Shown here in pieces: positions 15,360-25,600 of a stretch of 64,000 bases of DNA (the stretch's first letter is position 1; each line of letters begins with the position of its first letter). The translations under genes were made by a program, and so were the position numbers. The notes below the pieces were generated by a model that had not been told where the DNA came from, searched no databases, and saw only the letters and a program-made list of their open reading frames with translations. This DNA is from Haloplanus salinus (lineage in GTDB: Archaea > Halobacteriota > Halobacteria > Halobacteriales > Haloferacaceae). Where the stretch lies: assembly GCF_003336245.1 (NCBI RefSeq), contig NZ_QPHM01000001.1, positions 682,001 through 746,000 of the forward strand, written 5' to 3'.

Positions 15360-15847
15360 TCCCGTGTCTCCATGACGTTCGTCACTTCCTCGACGCCCGC
15401 TGCTTCCTCTTCGCGGATCGATCGCAGGGTGTCGAGCAGGCGCGCTCGATCCACCGAAAACTGCGCGTCGCTCTCCTCGATGGCGACGACGAGGTCGTCG
15501 TAGAACTTGTACGCCGTCTCCTCGTTACAGAGCTGATCGTAGAGGACGCCGTCGAAGTCCTCGGGTTTCGTCTGGGCGTACTGGGCCTCGACGAGCGCCT
15601 CGATGTCCTCGAACGGGATCGACTCCGCGTCGAGGTCGGCGATCAACGACTCCAGCCGGTCGCGGTGGTCGGCGGACTCCTCGGCGGCGTCGGCCAAGAG
15701 TGCCTCGATCTCCGGGTCGAAGTCGTCGGGGGCGAGCGACTGGTGGTGGTGATGGGCCCGCGCCTCCACCACCTCCTCCAGTACGATGCCGATCTGGAGG
15801 AGGCGAGCGAGCTGGTGATCGGAGCCGACCCGGTGGCTGACGCTCAT
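15356..15847 (-). CDS. Ferritin-like (rubrerythrin-type fold) protein
   Basis: The start is placed at the ATG at 15847 (MSVSHRVGSDHQLARLLQ), though a GTG four codons earlier is possible. The 163-residue protein is almost entirely helical, with Glu/His residues spaced as in a four-helix ferritin-like bundle: LEEVVEARAHHHHQ, AAEESADHRDRLESL, LCNEETAYKFYDDLV, and REEEAAGVEEV. Such proteins bind a di-iron centre. It is the first gene of a two-gene unit with the DtxR-type regulator (4-nt overlap), a pairing that suggests metal-dependent control of iron storage or peroxide defence. Exact activity is not known. Confidence 0.75.
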   Translation of the reverse strand: MSVSHRVGSDHQLARLLQIGIVLEEVVEARAHHHHQSLAPDDFDPEIEALLADAAEESADHRDRLESLIADLDAESIPFEDIEALVEAQYAQTKPEDFDGVLYDQLCNEETAYKFYDDLVVAIEESDAQFSVDRARLLDTLRSIREEEAAGVEEVTNVMETRE

Positions 15848-15908
15848 CGGATCGGACACCTCCGGTCGATGCGTGTTGCCGGGACGGTCATACGCAGTTT
15901 CGGGGAGT

Positions 15909-15929
15909 AGGGAACTTAAGCCGTTCCCT
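15909..15929. promoter_or_regulatory. 7-bp inverted repeat around a TTAA box upstream of the ferritin-dtxR unit
   Basis: The arms agggaac (15909-15915) and gttccct (15923-15929) are exact complements flanking ttaagcc, a possible TATA core for the leftward ferritin-dtxR transcript. It lies 62-82 nt before that ATG. This would suit an operator for the DtxR-type protein, which is inferred. A separate 8-bp hairpin (15932-15948) covers the sufD stop codon. Confidence 0.4.
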
Positions 15930-15938
15930 GTGCGCGAG

Positions 15939-17153
15939 TCACTCGCGCAGGCGAGCCGAGATCCGCGATTCGAGATCCTCGCGGAACTCCTCGACTTCGA
16001 TCTCCTCGAGGACGGGCACGAAGAAGCCCTCGACGAGCATGTTCCGAGCGTCCCGTTCGGGGATCGTCCGCGAGGTCAGGTAGAACAGGTCCTCGCGGTC
16101 GACCTGTCCGACCGTCGCGGAGTGGGAGGCCTCGGTGTCGTGGTTGTTGATGATGAGCTTCGGCGAGGCGTCGGCCTCGCTGTCGTCGCTCAGCATGAGC
16201 GTGTTCTCGCGCTGGTAGGAGCTGGTGTCCCACGCCTCGCGGCCCACGTCCTGGACGCCCTCGTACACCGACCGGGCGGTGTCTTCGAGGACGCCGCGGG
16301 TGACGAGGTCGGCCGTCGTGTGTTCGGCCTGGTGCCAGACCCGCGCGTTCACGTCGAAGTGCTGGTCGTCGTGTCCGAAGAAGGCACCGACGATCTGTGA
16401 CTCCGAGCTATCGCCGTTGAGCTCCGTCTCGACGTCCGAGCGGGTGAGTCGTGACCCGAGGTTCCCCTCGATCCAGTTGATCGTCGAGTAAACGTCCGCG
16501 TCGCCGCGCTTGAGCGTGACGTTGTAGGTGTCCTCGTCCAGCGTCTGGAGCGAGCCGTACTGGACGTAGCTGTTCTCGCCGGCGTCGACCTCGACGAGGT
16601 TGCTGTAGTAGCGCTCGCCGTCGACGGCCGCGTCGCCGGAGCTGATCCGTTCGAGGATCGTCACCGACGACGAGTCCTCGGTGACGACGAGGGTGTGACT
16701 GAACAGCGACCGGGAGTTCATCTCCGTCCGGATGGTCACGTCCTCGGCGTCGACGCCCTCGGGGACGTAGATGAACGTCCCCGTCGTGAACAGCGCGACC
16801 GACAGGGCGGTCAGGTAGTTCGTCTCCGGGTCGATGATGGAGCCGAACTTGGCCTCCATGAGCTTCGGGTGTTCCTCCACCGCCTCGGTGAAGGGCAGCA
16901 CCTCGACGCCCTCGTCCGTGACGCGCTCGGTGGTGTCCGACTGGCTCAACGGGTCGGCCAGTTCGTCGAAGTCGAGCTGGTCGAGGTTCGTCCACCGGCG
17001 GCCGGGCGTCTGGATGACGTCGGGCATCTCCAGGCGGTCCATGGCCTCGAGCGCCTCGAGCCGCGCCTCGCGGAGCCAGTCCGGCTCGTCGCGGCTCTCG
17101 GCGATCTCGTTGACCGTCGCTTCCGAGAGGTCCGCTGGTACCTGCGTACTCAT
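15939..17153 (-). CDS. sufD: SufD, Fe-S cluster assembly scaffold subunit
   Basis: The 404-residue protein forms the SufBC2D scaffold with the SufB and SufC encoded upstream. The right-handed beta-helix core typical of SufB/SufD is seen, with FIYVPEGVDAED near the middle and the conserved C-terminal segment NNHDTEASHSATVGQVDRED, LFYLTSR and MLVEGFF. It lies 2 nt after sufB on the same strand and ends the suf operon. A hairpin over its stop may end transcription. Confidence 0.95.
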   Translation of the reverse strand: MSTQVPADLSEATVNEIAESRDEPDWLREARLEALEAMDRLEMPDVIQTPGRRWTNLDQLDFDELADPLSQSDTTERVTDEGVEVLPFTEAVEEHPKLMEAKFGSIIDPETNYLTALSVALFTTGTFIYVPEGVDAEDVTIRTEMNSRSLFSHTLVVTEDSSSVTILERISSGDAAVDGERYYSNLVEVDAGENSYVQYGSLQTLDEDTYNVTLKRGDADVYSTINWIEGNLGSRLTRSDVETELNGDSSESQIVGAFFGHDDQHFDVNARVWHQAEHTTADLVTRGVLEDTARSVYEGVQDVGREAWDTSSYQRENTLMLSDDSEADASPKLIINNHDTEASHSATVGQVDREDLFYLTSRTIPERDARNMLVEGFFVPVLEEIEVEEFREDLESRISARLRE

Positions 17154-17155
17154 GA

Positions 17156-18586
17156 TTATCCGAGACTCCCTTCCATCTCGAGTTCGACGAGGCGGTTGAG
17201 TTCCACCGCGTACTCGATCGGCAGTTCCTCCGTGATCGGCTCGATGAAGCCCGAGACGATCATCTGCTTGGCGTCGTCGTCGTCCAGTCCCCGCGACTGG
17301 AGGTAGAACACGTCCTCGTCGCCGATCTTCCCCACCGTCGCCTCGTGGGCCACGTCCACCGTCGACTCGTTGATCTCCATGTACGGCATGGTGTCGCTGG
17401 TCGACTCGTTGTCGAACATCAGCGCGTCACACTCGACCGACGTCGAGGAGTCCGCCGCGCCGTCCGCGATGTGGACCAGACCGCGGTAGTTCGTCCGCCC
17501 ACCGTCCTTGCTGATGGACTTGGACTCGATGGTCGATTTCGTGCTCGGGGCGTTGTGGTACACCTTCGCTCCCGTGTCGATGTCCTGTCCCTCGCCCGCG
17601 AAGGCGATCGTGATGTGGTTGTCCGAGGCGCCCGGGCCTTTCAGCACCGTCGAGGGGTACAGCATCGTCGCCTTCGACCCCATCGATCCCGAAATCCACT
17701 CCATCCGCCCGTCCTCCTCGACGAGCGCGCGCTTCGTGTTCAGGTTGTAGGTGTTTTTCGACCAGTTCTGCACGGTCGAATACTGGACGTGAGCGTCCTC
17801 GCCGACGAACACCTCGACGCCGCCGGAGTGAAGGTTGAACGCGGAGTATTTCGGCGCGCTGCAGCCCTCGATGTAGTGGACTTCCGAGTTCTCCTCGGCG
17901 ACGATGAGCGTGTGCTCGAACTGGCCCATCCCCTCGGAGTTCATCCGGAAGTACGCCTGCACGGGCATCTCGACGGTGGTGTCCTCGGGCACGTAGACGA
18001 ACGACCCCCCCGACCAGATGGCGCCGTGCAGCGCCGCGAACTTGTTGTCACTCGGCGGCACACACTTCGTCATGAAGTGCTCGCGGACGATCTCTTCGTG
18101 TTCCTGGACGGCCTCGTCCATGTTACAGAAGATGACGCCTTTCTCCTCCCAGCGCTCCTGCATGTTCTGGTAGACGACTTCGGACTCGTACTGGGCGCCG
18201 ACTCCCGAGAGGGCGTTTTTCTCGGCCTCCGGGATCCCCAGCTTGTCGAACGTGTCCTTGATGTCGTCGGGCAGGTCCGTCCAGTCGTCGACGCTCTCGC
18301 GGGTCTCGACGTCCGGCCGGATATACGGGATGATCTCGTTGACGTCGACCTCGGAGAGGTCGGGCTGGCCGGGCCAGTCGGTCGGCATCGGCATCTCCTG
18401 GAACTGTTCGAGCGCCCGAAGCCGCCGGTTCAGCATCCACTCGGGTTCGCCCTTGTCCTCCGAGATGACGCGGATCGTCTCCTCGGTGAGGCCCTTCTCC
18501 GCCTGGAACGAAGAGCGCTCTTTCTTCTTGAATTCGAATCGGGCTTCCGTGTCGGTCTCTCTTAGATGGTCTTGATCTGAGCTCAT
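17156..18586 (-). CDS. sufB: SufB, Fe-S cluster assembly scaffold
   Basis: The 476-residue protein is the catalytic scaffold of the SUF pathway, on which Fe-S clusters are built. Hallmarks are the N-terminal GLTEETIRVIS region, GGSFVYVPEDTTV, the EGCSAPKYSAFNLHSGGVE stretch with a conserved Cys, SMGSKATMLYPS, and the C-terminal HEATVGKIGDEDVFYLQSRG. It is the middle gene of sufC-sufB-sufD. No SufS or SufU gene lies nearby, so the sulfur donor is encoded elsewhere. Confidence 0.97.
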   Translation of the reverse strand: MSSDQDHLRETDTEARFEFKKKERSSFQAEKGLTEETIRVISEDKGEPEWMLNRRLRALEQFQEMPMPTDWPGQPDLSEVDVNEIIPYIRPDVETRESVDDWTDLPDDIKDTFDKLGIPEAEKNALSGVGAQYESEVVYQNMQERWEEKGVIFCNMDEAVQEHEEIVREHFMTKCVPPSDNKFAALHGAIWSGGSFVYVPEDTTVEMPVQAYFRMNSEGMGQFEHTLIVAEENSEVHYIEGCSAPKYSAFNLHSGGVEVFVGEDAHVQYSTVQNWSKNTYNLNTKRALVEEDGRMEWISGSMGSKATMLYPSTVLKGPGASDNHITIAFAGEGQDIDTGAKVYHNAPSTKSTIESKSISKDGGRTNYRGLVHIADGAADSSTSVECDALMFDNESTSDTMPYMEINESTVDVAHEATVGKIGDEDVFYLQSRGLDDDDAKQMIVSGFIEPITEELPIEYAVELNRLVELEMEGSLG

Positions 18587-18612
18587 GATGATGTGTTGTA
18601 GCTGTAGCCGTA

Positions 18613-19539
18613 TTACGCTGTCTCGTAGACCTGCTCGCGGACCCAGTCGTACCCGTTGTCCTCGAGCTGGACGGCGAGGTCGGCGTCGCCCTCCATGACG
18701 ACTTCGCCGTCGAGCATGATGTGGACCACGTCGGGTTCGACGTAGTCGAGGACGCGCTGGTAGTGGGTGATCTGCAGGACGCCCGTACCCTGCTCGTCAC
18801 GGAGCGCGTTGATGCCCTTGGAGACGTCCTGCAGGCGGTCGATGTCCAGCCCGGAGTCGATCTCGTCGAGCACCGCGATGGACGGTTCGAGGATGGCAGC
18901 CTGGAGCACCTCGTTCTGTTTCTTCTCCCCGCCGGAAAAGCCGGCGTTGAGGTAGCGCTGGGCGAACTTCTCGTCCATGTCCAGCAGTTCCATCTTCTCT
19001 TTCAGGAGCTGCTGGAATTCGGCGACGCCGATCTCGCCGTCGTCGGCTTCGCCCTCCATCGGGGAGGTATCGTAGCCGGACTCCTCCTCGTCGGCGTCGG
19101 CGTCGGCCTCGTCTTCGTCTTCGTCCTCGAACAGTTCCTCGCGCTCCTCCGCCTTGGCGTTGAGCGCCTGTCGGAGGAAGTTCGTCATCGTGACGCCTTC
19201 GATCTCGGCCGGATACTGGAAGCCGAGGAAGATGCCGAGCGCCGCGCGCTCGTTCGGTTCGAGGTCGAGCAGGTCCCACTCGCGCTTCGCCGCGGGGACG
19301 TCCTCGTCGACGTCGGCGACGTCCTCGTCGTCGAGAGCGAGCGTGATCTGCCCGTCGGTGACCTCGTAGGCCGGATGGCCGGCGATGATCTTCGCAGTCG
19401 TCGACTTACCCGAGCCGTTCGGTCCCATCAGGGCGTGAATCTCGCCGGAGTCGACCGTCAGGTCGACGCCACGAAGGATGGTTTCGCCCCCCTCTTCTGC
19501 GACTTTCGCGTGAAGATTGTTGATCTGTAATGTTGCCAT
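18613..19539 (-). CDS. sufC: SufC, ATPase of the SUF Fe-S assembly complex
   Basis: The start ATG at 19539 gives [13 protein letters not shown] and 308 residues. ABC ATPase motifs are Walker [10 protein letters not shown] (39-47), the Q-loop in [12 protein letters not shown], the signature [11 protein letters not shown] and Walker [14 protein letters not shown]. Between the Q-loop and the signature, an acidic insertion of about 40 residues ([15 protein letters not shown]...) makes it longer than bacterial SufC; such acid-rich loops are common in halophile proteins. It leads the sufCBD operon; two short direct copies of cgaaggggga occur in its upstream region on the minus strand. Confidence 0.97.
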   Translation of the reverse strand: MATLQINNLHAKVAEEGGETILRGVDLTVDSGEIHALMGPNGSGKSTTAKIIAGHPAYEVTDGQITLALDDEDVADVDEDVPAAKREWDLLDLEPNERAALGIFLGFQYPAEIEGVTMTNFLRQALNAKAEEREELFEDEDEDEADADADEEESGYDTSPMEGEADDGEIGVAEFQQLLKEKMELLDMDEKFAQRYLNAGFSGGEKKQNEVLQAAILEPSIAVLDEIDSGLDIDRLQDVSKGINALRDEQGTGVLQITHYQRVLDYVEPDVVHIMLDGEVVMEGDADLAVQLEDNGYDWVREQVYETA

Positions 19540-19643
19540 GTCCCTACTGTGTTGGTAGGTTGTTGGACGCATAATGCTTACGCATTCTCCCCCTTCGACT
19601 TCCCCCTTCGAAAACAATTATTTTCAGAGAGAAAAGCAGAGTT

Positions 19644-22600
19644 TCAGAACTGGCCGAGACCGGTCTGCCGTTGGCCGCTCTTGACCTCGTTCCACGAGAG
19701 GCCGAGCGCCTCGATGATCCGCTCGATCGGCCCCTTGAGCGTCTTTTCGAGCATCGTATCCCAATCGATTTCGAACGCGTCCGGCACCTGGTCCGCGTAC
19801 TCGAAACAGATCACGTCCGGGTCGCGCTTGAACGCGGCGTAGAGCGGATCGGTCTGGGGATCGAATCGACCCTCCTCCTCCAACTGCCGGAAGAAGTCCG
19901 GATGAACCTTCTTCAGGTACAGCCGCTTTGGCTTGCTGCCGCGCTGGAAGTTCGTACCGAGCAGGAGGTTCGCGTACTTCGCGCCCCTCACCTGCGCAGT
20001 ATCCGTGTCGTAGGCGCCCAGACGCTTGCCGATACCGCCCGGAATCCCCACGTCGTCCAAGTCGACGTTCCCCGCCTCGAAGTCCTCGATCACGTCGTAG
20101 ACGTACTCCTCGATGGCGTCCACGTCGTCGCCGGTGACGATCATCTCGATCACCCGGCGCTGGACCTCCTTCGTGATCGGCGCGATGTCCGAGCGCTTGT
20201 ACTCGAAGCCCGTGATGTCGATGTCGTCGACGTGTTTGCCCTCCTTCCAGACGATGTGGCCCGCGTAGCGTTTCTTCTTGCCCGCCTGGAAGAACCGCCG
20301 GTAGAGCTTCTCGAACTCGATCTGGAAGCGGTGGTGGTGGGCGTTGAGTTCGTCGAGGGCGAACTCGTCGTAGGAGTCGTTTATGTGTTCCTCGATGTCG
20401 AACGACTGCTCGATGGCGTCCTCGATATCGATATCCGGTCCGAGTTCCAGCATGACCGAGTCCGTGTTGTGAAGAACGAGTCCACCAACTGCGTCGACGA
20501 AATTCTGATTCTCAGCGACACTGAGGTCGTACACGTAGCCGTCGTGAGCCGTCTCACTGACAACTGGATCGCGTCCGGATCGATAGAAGTCACACGTCCG
20601 GATGGTGTAGCTACCCTTGCTGTCACGGTATTTGAGCGAGTGCTTACGTTCTCGCTGAGTAAGCAGCATAGACAATCCGGCCGCGAGTTCTCGACTCACC
20701 GTCTCGTAGTCGAAGTTCCGTTCAGCGTACGCCTTGGAGTATCGCGGAAATTCGCGAGAGCCGTCACCCTCGACGAGTACCTCGACGAAACGCGCCTGTA
20801 GGTCGTCAGATAGGTGGAAGACGAACCACGGAATGCGTTTTCCACGCGAGGTCTGGCCGGCGAACTCCCGGAAGAACACTGCCGAGAGTTCGTTCATCAT
20901 CTGGAGTTTCAACGTCCGATCGTCGTAATTAATCTCGGTGTCGCCGTTCCGTATCTTGCGCTCGTCGCGACTGTCGGAGGCAGTGACGCTGACCGTCGCA
21001 CCCTCGAATAGACGTTCGTAATCCGACTTGAGCCCATCCAGCCAGTCGCGGCGGGATTCGGCGATGCTCGCGCCGAACTTTCCGGCGGCCGTTTCGCTGG
21101 TGGACGCACTCCCTTCGGTCACGTACGCCGCGAGTAGGCGGACGAGTGCGGCACCGTCCTCGGAGTCGAGGTCGATGTACCGCTGAACTTTGATCGTCGA
21201 GTCCAGCGCTCCGTGGTGTTTGTGTCCGAACCAGACGTACTCGTCGTTCGCGTGGACTCGCTTCACTTTCCGTTCGGCGTTCTCGCTCCCGACGCTTCGG
21301 CCGTCCGCGTACTCGCGAGTGTACCCCTGCAACACCTCGTACACATCGATGGTGTCGATAGTGTCGAGAGACGGTACGCCGGAGATGCGGAGTGGTTCGT
21401 CCAGTTCCGTAGGTGATGCCTCCGCGTACTCATCCCCGTCCTCGACAACGAACGAGTGATCCCGGGTCGTCGTCGACTCTCCGAATTTGTGCTGGACGTT
21501 GACGACCGGCTTTTCCGTTTCGTGACGAATGATCTGCGTGATCGGTTGCCACTCGGCAGCACCGTCGTCGTTCAGCGAAAGAGCATCCCAGCCGTCGAGT
21601 TCGCGCCGATCTTTGCCGACGGACGTGGCTGAGACAGAACCGCCGTCAGCGGTGATCGGTACCGCCGAATCGACGCTCGAATGGGCACGGTCGAAGAGCG
21701 TCTCGATGGGGACGATCCGCATTCGGCCGTCAGGGTCACGAACGACGACGGGACGGTCGCCAGTGACGCTATCACCGTAGACGACTTCGTGGCCAACCTC
21801 GTTAGCCGCCGACTCGGTATACTCGATCACGTCACGTCCCGTCGCCGTAACGGCCGCGCCCATCTCCTTGTCGTAGAGACGGAAGCGATCCCATCCCAGA
21901 ACGCCGTAGAGCGATTGCCCGACGAACTGGAATTTGCCGTTGCGACCTGCGAGGAGCGTGTTGTTGTCGTCGACGGTGACACAGTACGCGCCGTCGGCGG
22001 CGGTGCTCCGACTCCCCGAGCGGTGCATCCGGAAGCTGTTCTTGGCGTCTTCGGTGCAGTAGATGCGCCACGAGCCACTATCCTGATTGTAGCTGGCCGT
22101 CCGACCGAGGTGGGCACAGAGGCGGAGCACGTCGTCGCGTAGCTGGTCACTCGCCGTCAAGTAGCGCCAACCGTTCACCTGGCGGTCGCCGTCGCCCGGG
22201 ATGAGCGTATCGAGGAATCGCTCCTTCTGTTCGCGGCTGGCCTCGAAGACGAGGTCAGGAATCCGTTTCTCGAAACTGTTCTCGCCACACGTGGCTTCGA
22301 GCCAGTGACCGAGGAGCCGCGACGTGAACTGGTAGCTTCGGTCGTCGAGGTAGTAGTCGAAGCCAAGCCGGTCCAGCAGCGCGCCGATTGCGGCGTGGTC
22401 GTCGTCCTCGCCGCCGTCGGCAATCGCTCCCTGTGCGAGTTGGATCGTCGTGGCCGACCCACGGAAGTTCTCACCGAACCGTTTGTCCTCGGACGTGTAC
22501 ACCGACCCCTCGGTGATGTACCACGCCAAGAGGTCGAGGAAGTCGTCGCCGTCGTGGAAACGGGGAATCCACTTCCGACCGCGTTCGGCGTGAACGTAGA

Positions 22601-25600
22601 ACTCGGAGCAGCACTCGTCGAGATACTCGCGGTGCTTCTCGAACTCGGCGGCCGAGAAAACGTAGCCCGTCCCATCGGAACCCTGCTTCTCCATCTTGTC
22701 CGGGTAGAAGCCGACTTCCGCGGCCAGCGTATGGCCGTGAACGTCGTTGTTCGCCCACACCTCGTAGTCGCCGCCGAGGAGGTCTGTCAGGTCGACGGTG
22801 TCCAGTCGCTCGCCGTCCGGTCCTTCCCACCCGTGCGGCAGTTCGTAGTGTGACGACTCGTTCAGATCCCCGGCCTCGACGAACCGGAAGTCGTCCCACG
22901 ACTCGCCGTTCGTGTCGTCCTTCCGAACGAGCATCCGGTGGTTCGGCGTGACGCTGAAGTCGACCTTGTTCGTCTCGATGTCGACGAGGTCGCCCCGGTA
23001 GTCGGGATAGGCGTGCGTCTCGGTCACCGGCTTCACCTCCATCCGCAACGTCTCGGGATCGAGCGAGTACACCTCGTCCCCGACATCGAGATCACGGATG
23101 TTCCGGACGCCCTCGGGCGTGAGCACGTCGGTGTCAGGCGTGAAGCAGTTCATGATGACCTTCACCGCCTGCTGTTCCCGGTCGTACTGCTCGTACGCCT
23201 CGCTCCCCGGATCGTTGGCGTTCCGTTCCGCCTTCTTCTCCTCCCGTTCTTCGAGCAACTCGTCGACCATCTCCCGGATGATGCCGTCCGGTTCCTTCCG
23301 GAAGTGGGTGCCGTTGGGGGCGTGGTAGGTGTCGCCATCGTAGCCGTCGGGGTCGACTTTCGTCTCCGGGGAGGCGTTGATCGTCACCATGCACATCGGA
23401 TAGAGCGACTGGCCGACCCACTGGTAGTTGCCGTTGCGCCCGGCCAGAATGACGTGGTTGTCCGCAGCGGTCACACAGTAGACGTCGCCATCGTGGTCCT
23501 CGACGGTCGCGTTCGTCGACTTCTTGAACGAGCCGCGCTTCCCGGCCGAGACGTACCACGTGCCGTCGGACTGCTCCGAGACGGTCGGCTTGTGTCCACA
23601 GCGGATGGCGACAGTCACGAAGCCACGTTTGAGGTCGTCGCTTTTCGTCCAGAACTTGCCCAGACCGGAGTCGGTACGGCTTCCGTCCCCGCGAATCATC
23701 GTATCGAGGAGGGTGCCCAGGAGTTCTCCGTCGAGGTCGAACACCCACTCGGGAAGTCGCTTGTCGGCGTAGCCGTCGCCACAGTTGTCGACGAGCAACG
23801 TCTGTAGATACCGATTCGAGATATTGACGCCGCGGTCGTCCGTGTTGTAGTTGATACCCATCCGATCGAGCAGACACCGGATGGCCTCCCGCTCCTCGTC
23901 ACCGTCCTGATGAATCGTGATCCGGTTTCCGGCGTGGTCGACGCTCCCTTCGGTGACGTACCAACCGAGGAACGAAAGCCAGTCGGTCATCTCGAAGGAT
24001 AGCGGCGTCTCGCGATGCCGTGTTCCGTACTTGAGAAACACGTCGTCCGCGAACTCGTCAACGACGGCGCGGTGGGTTCGATACACCTCGATCGGGATCA
24101 GATACTTGCCCACGGCCCGCTGGAGGCTCATCGCGGCCGACGATCCATGGACGAGGTCCATCTCGTCTGCGACCGCATCGGGCATCGACGCCCGGAACGA
24201 CCGGAGATCGTCCTCGAAGTACACGACAGCGTAGCCGTCGTCTACTTCGTCGATCAGATCGAACGTTTCGGGCGACCGACCGGCCATCGACTCGTGTTGC
24301 GGGAACGCGAACCGTTCATACTCCGGGATTGCGCGGTATTCGTCGAACTCGAAATCCGCGGGCGTCTGGTCGTCCCATCCCCGTGCCTTCGAGTAGAGGA
24401 ACCGGTGATTCTCGGTGATCTTCAGGTCGTGGGTGTTACCCGAGAGGTGGTGCAGTTCGCCGAATCGATTCTCGTACTGATGGGTCTCCTCGACGGGTTT
24501 GATCTCACACTCGAACGTATCCGGATTCAGCGTGTAAATCGGATCGCCCACCTCCAGTTCGGCGATGTTCTTTTCGCCTGCTGGCGTCAGCACGTCCGTA
24601 TCACGACTGAAGCACTTCAGGTCGAGGACGCTCACGTTCTCTTTCACCCCCGTAATCGGGTCGAACACCGCACCACCCTCGTAGTCCTCGGCGTCGGCGC
24701 GGCCCTTCGAGGGGAGGGCGAAGTCCCCGTGGACCTTGTGGAGGACGTACACGTCCACCGCGTCGCCGGGCGTCGGGGCGTCTTCCAACTTGCAGCCGAC
24801 GAACGTCCGCACCTCGTCCCAGAAGGAGACGATGTCGCGCTTGCGGTCGAGTTCGACACAGAGTTCCACGTCCCGCAGGTTGTACTCCAGCAGGCGTTCG
24901 GGGTCGTCCTCCCACAGGTCGCCGATGTCGCCCGCGTAGCGTTCCTTCCCCGCGCCGAGTTCCTGTTCGCCCACCGCGTCGAGCCGGTAGGACTCCAGTT
25001 CCGTGAACTGGGTGCGCTTGTACGCGTAGAGCAAGTCGAAGACGACGCGGCCCTTGATCGTGGGACCGCCCCAGTCGCTCTGCCACACCTCGTCGACGCG
25101 TGAGAGGCGGTCGGGGTTCAGGTCGTAATCGTGGTGACGGCCCTGCAGTTCCTCCATCCGGTCGATGAGATACGGCGCGTCGAAGTCGTCACAGTTGTGA
25201 ACGAGACAGTCGTCGGCGACGAAGTTGTGTGTGGTCGTTTCGATGTCGTACGTCGTTTCGGTTCCTACCTGCTCGACGTTCTCGACGGCCACGAAAACGT
25301 ACTCTTCCCACGCCTCGACGGTTGTTTCGTGACGCTTGAGTGCGATTCCTCGCCGATGCTTGTCCCGAGCGATGCGCCGAGCGTCACTGCCGGATTCGGC
25401 CTCGAAGAGGGCGTACGGGATGTCTTCCGTTCGTCCGCTTTTACCGCCACTGAGGTTCGAAAGTGCCCGTGATTTCTCCGGGTGAGACATATGCGGGAGA
25501 ACGGTTCGCTTCAGTCGCTCGATGTCGCGCTCGGCATCGGGAACTCGAACGACGTTCTCCCGTTGTTGGGCGTAGACACCAAGTCGTCGGAACAGCTTGG

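Noticed and set aside
18990-19150. Possible insertion in sufC
   Set aside because: The acidic loop lies between Q-loop and signature and is in frame; similar acid-rich loops occur in other haloarchaeal SufC proteins as far as I recall.
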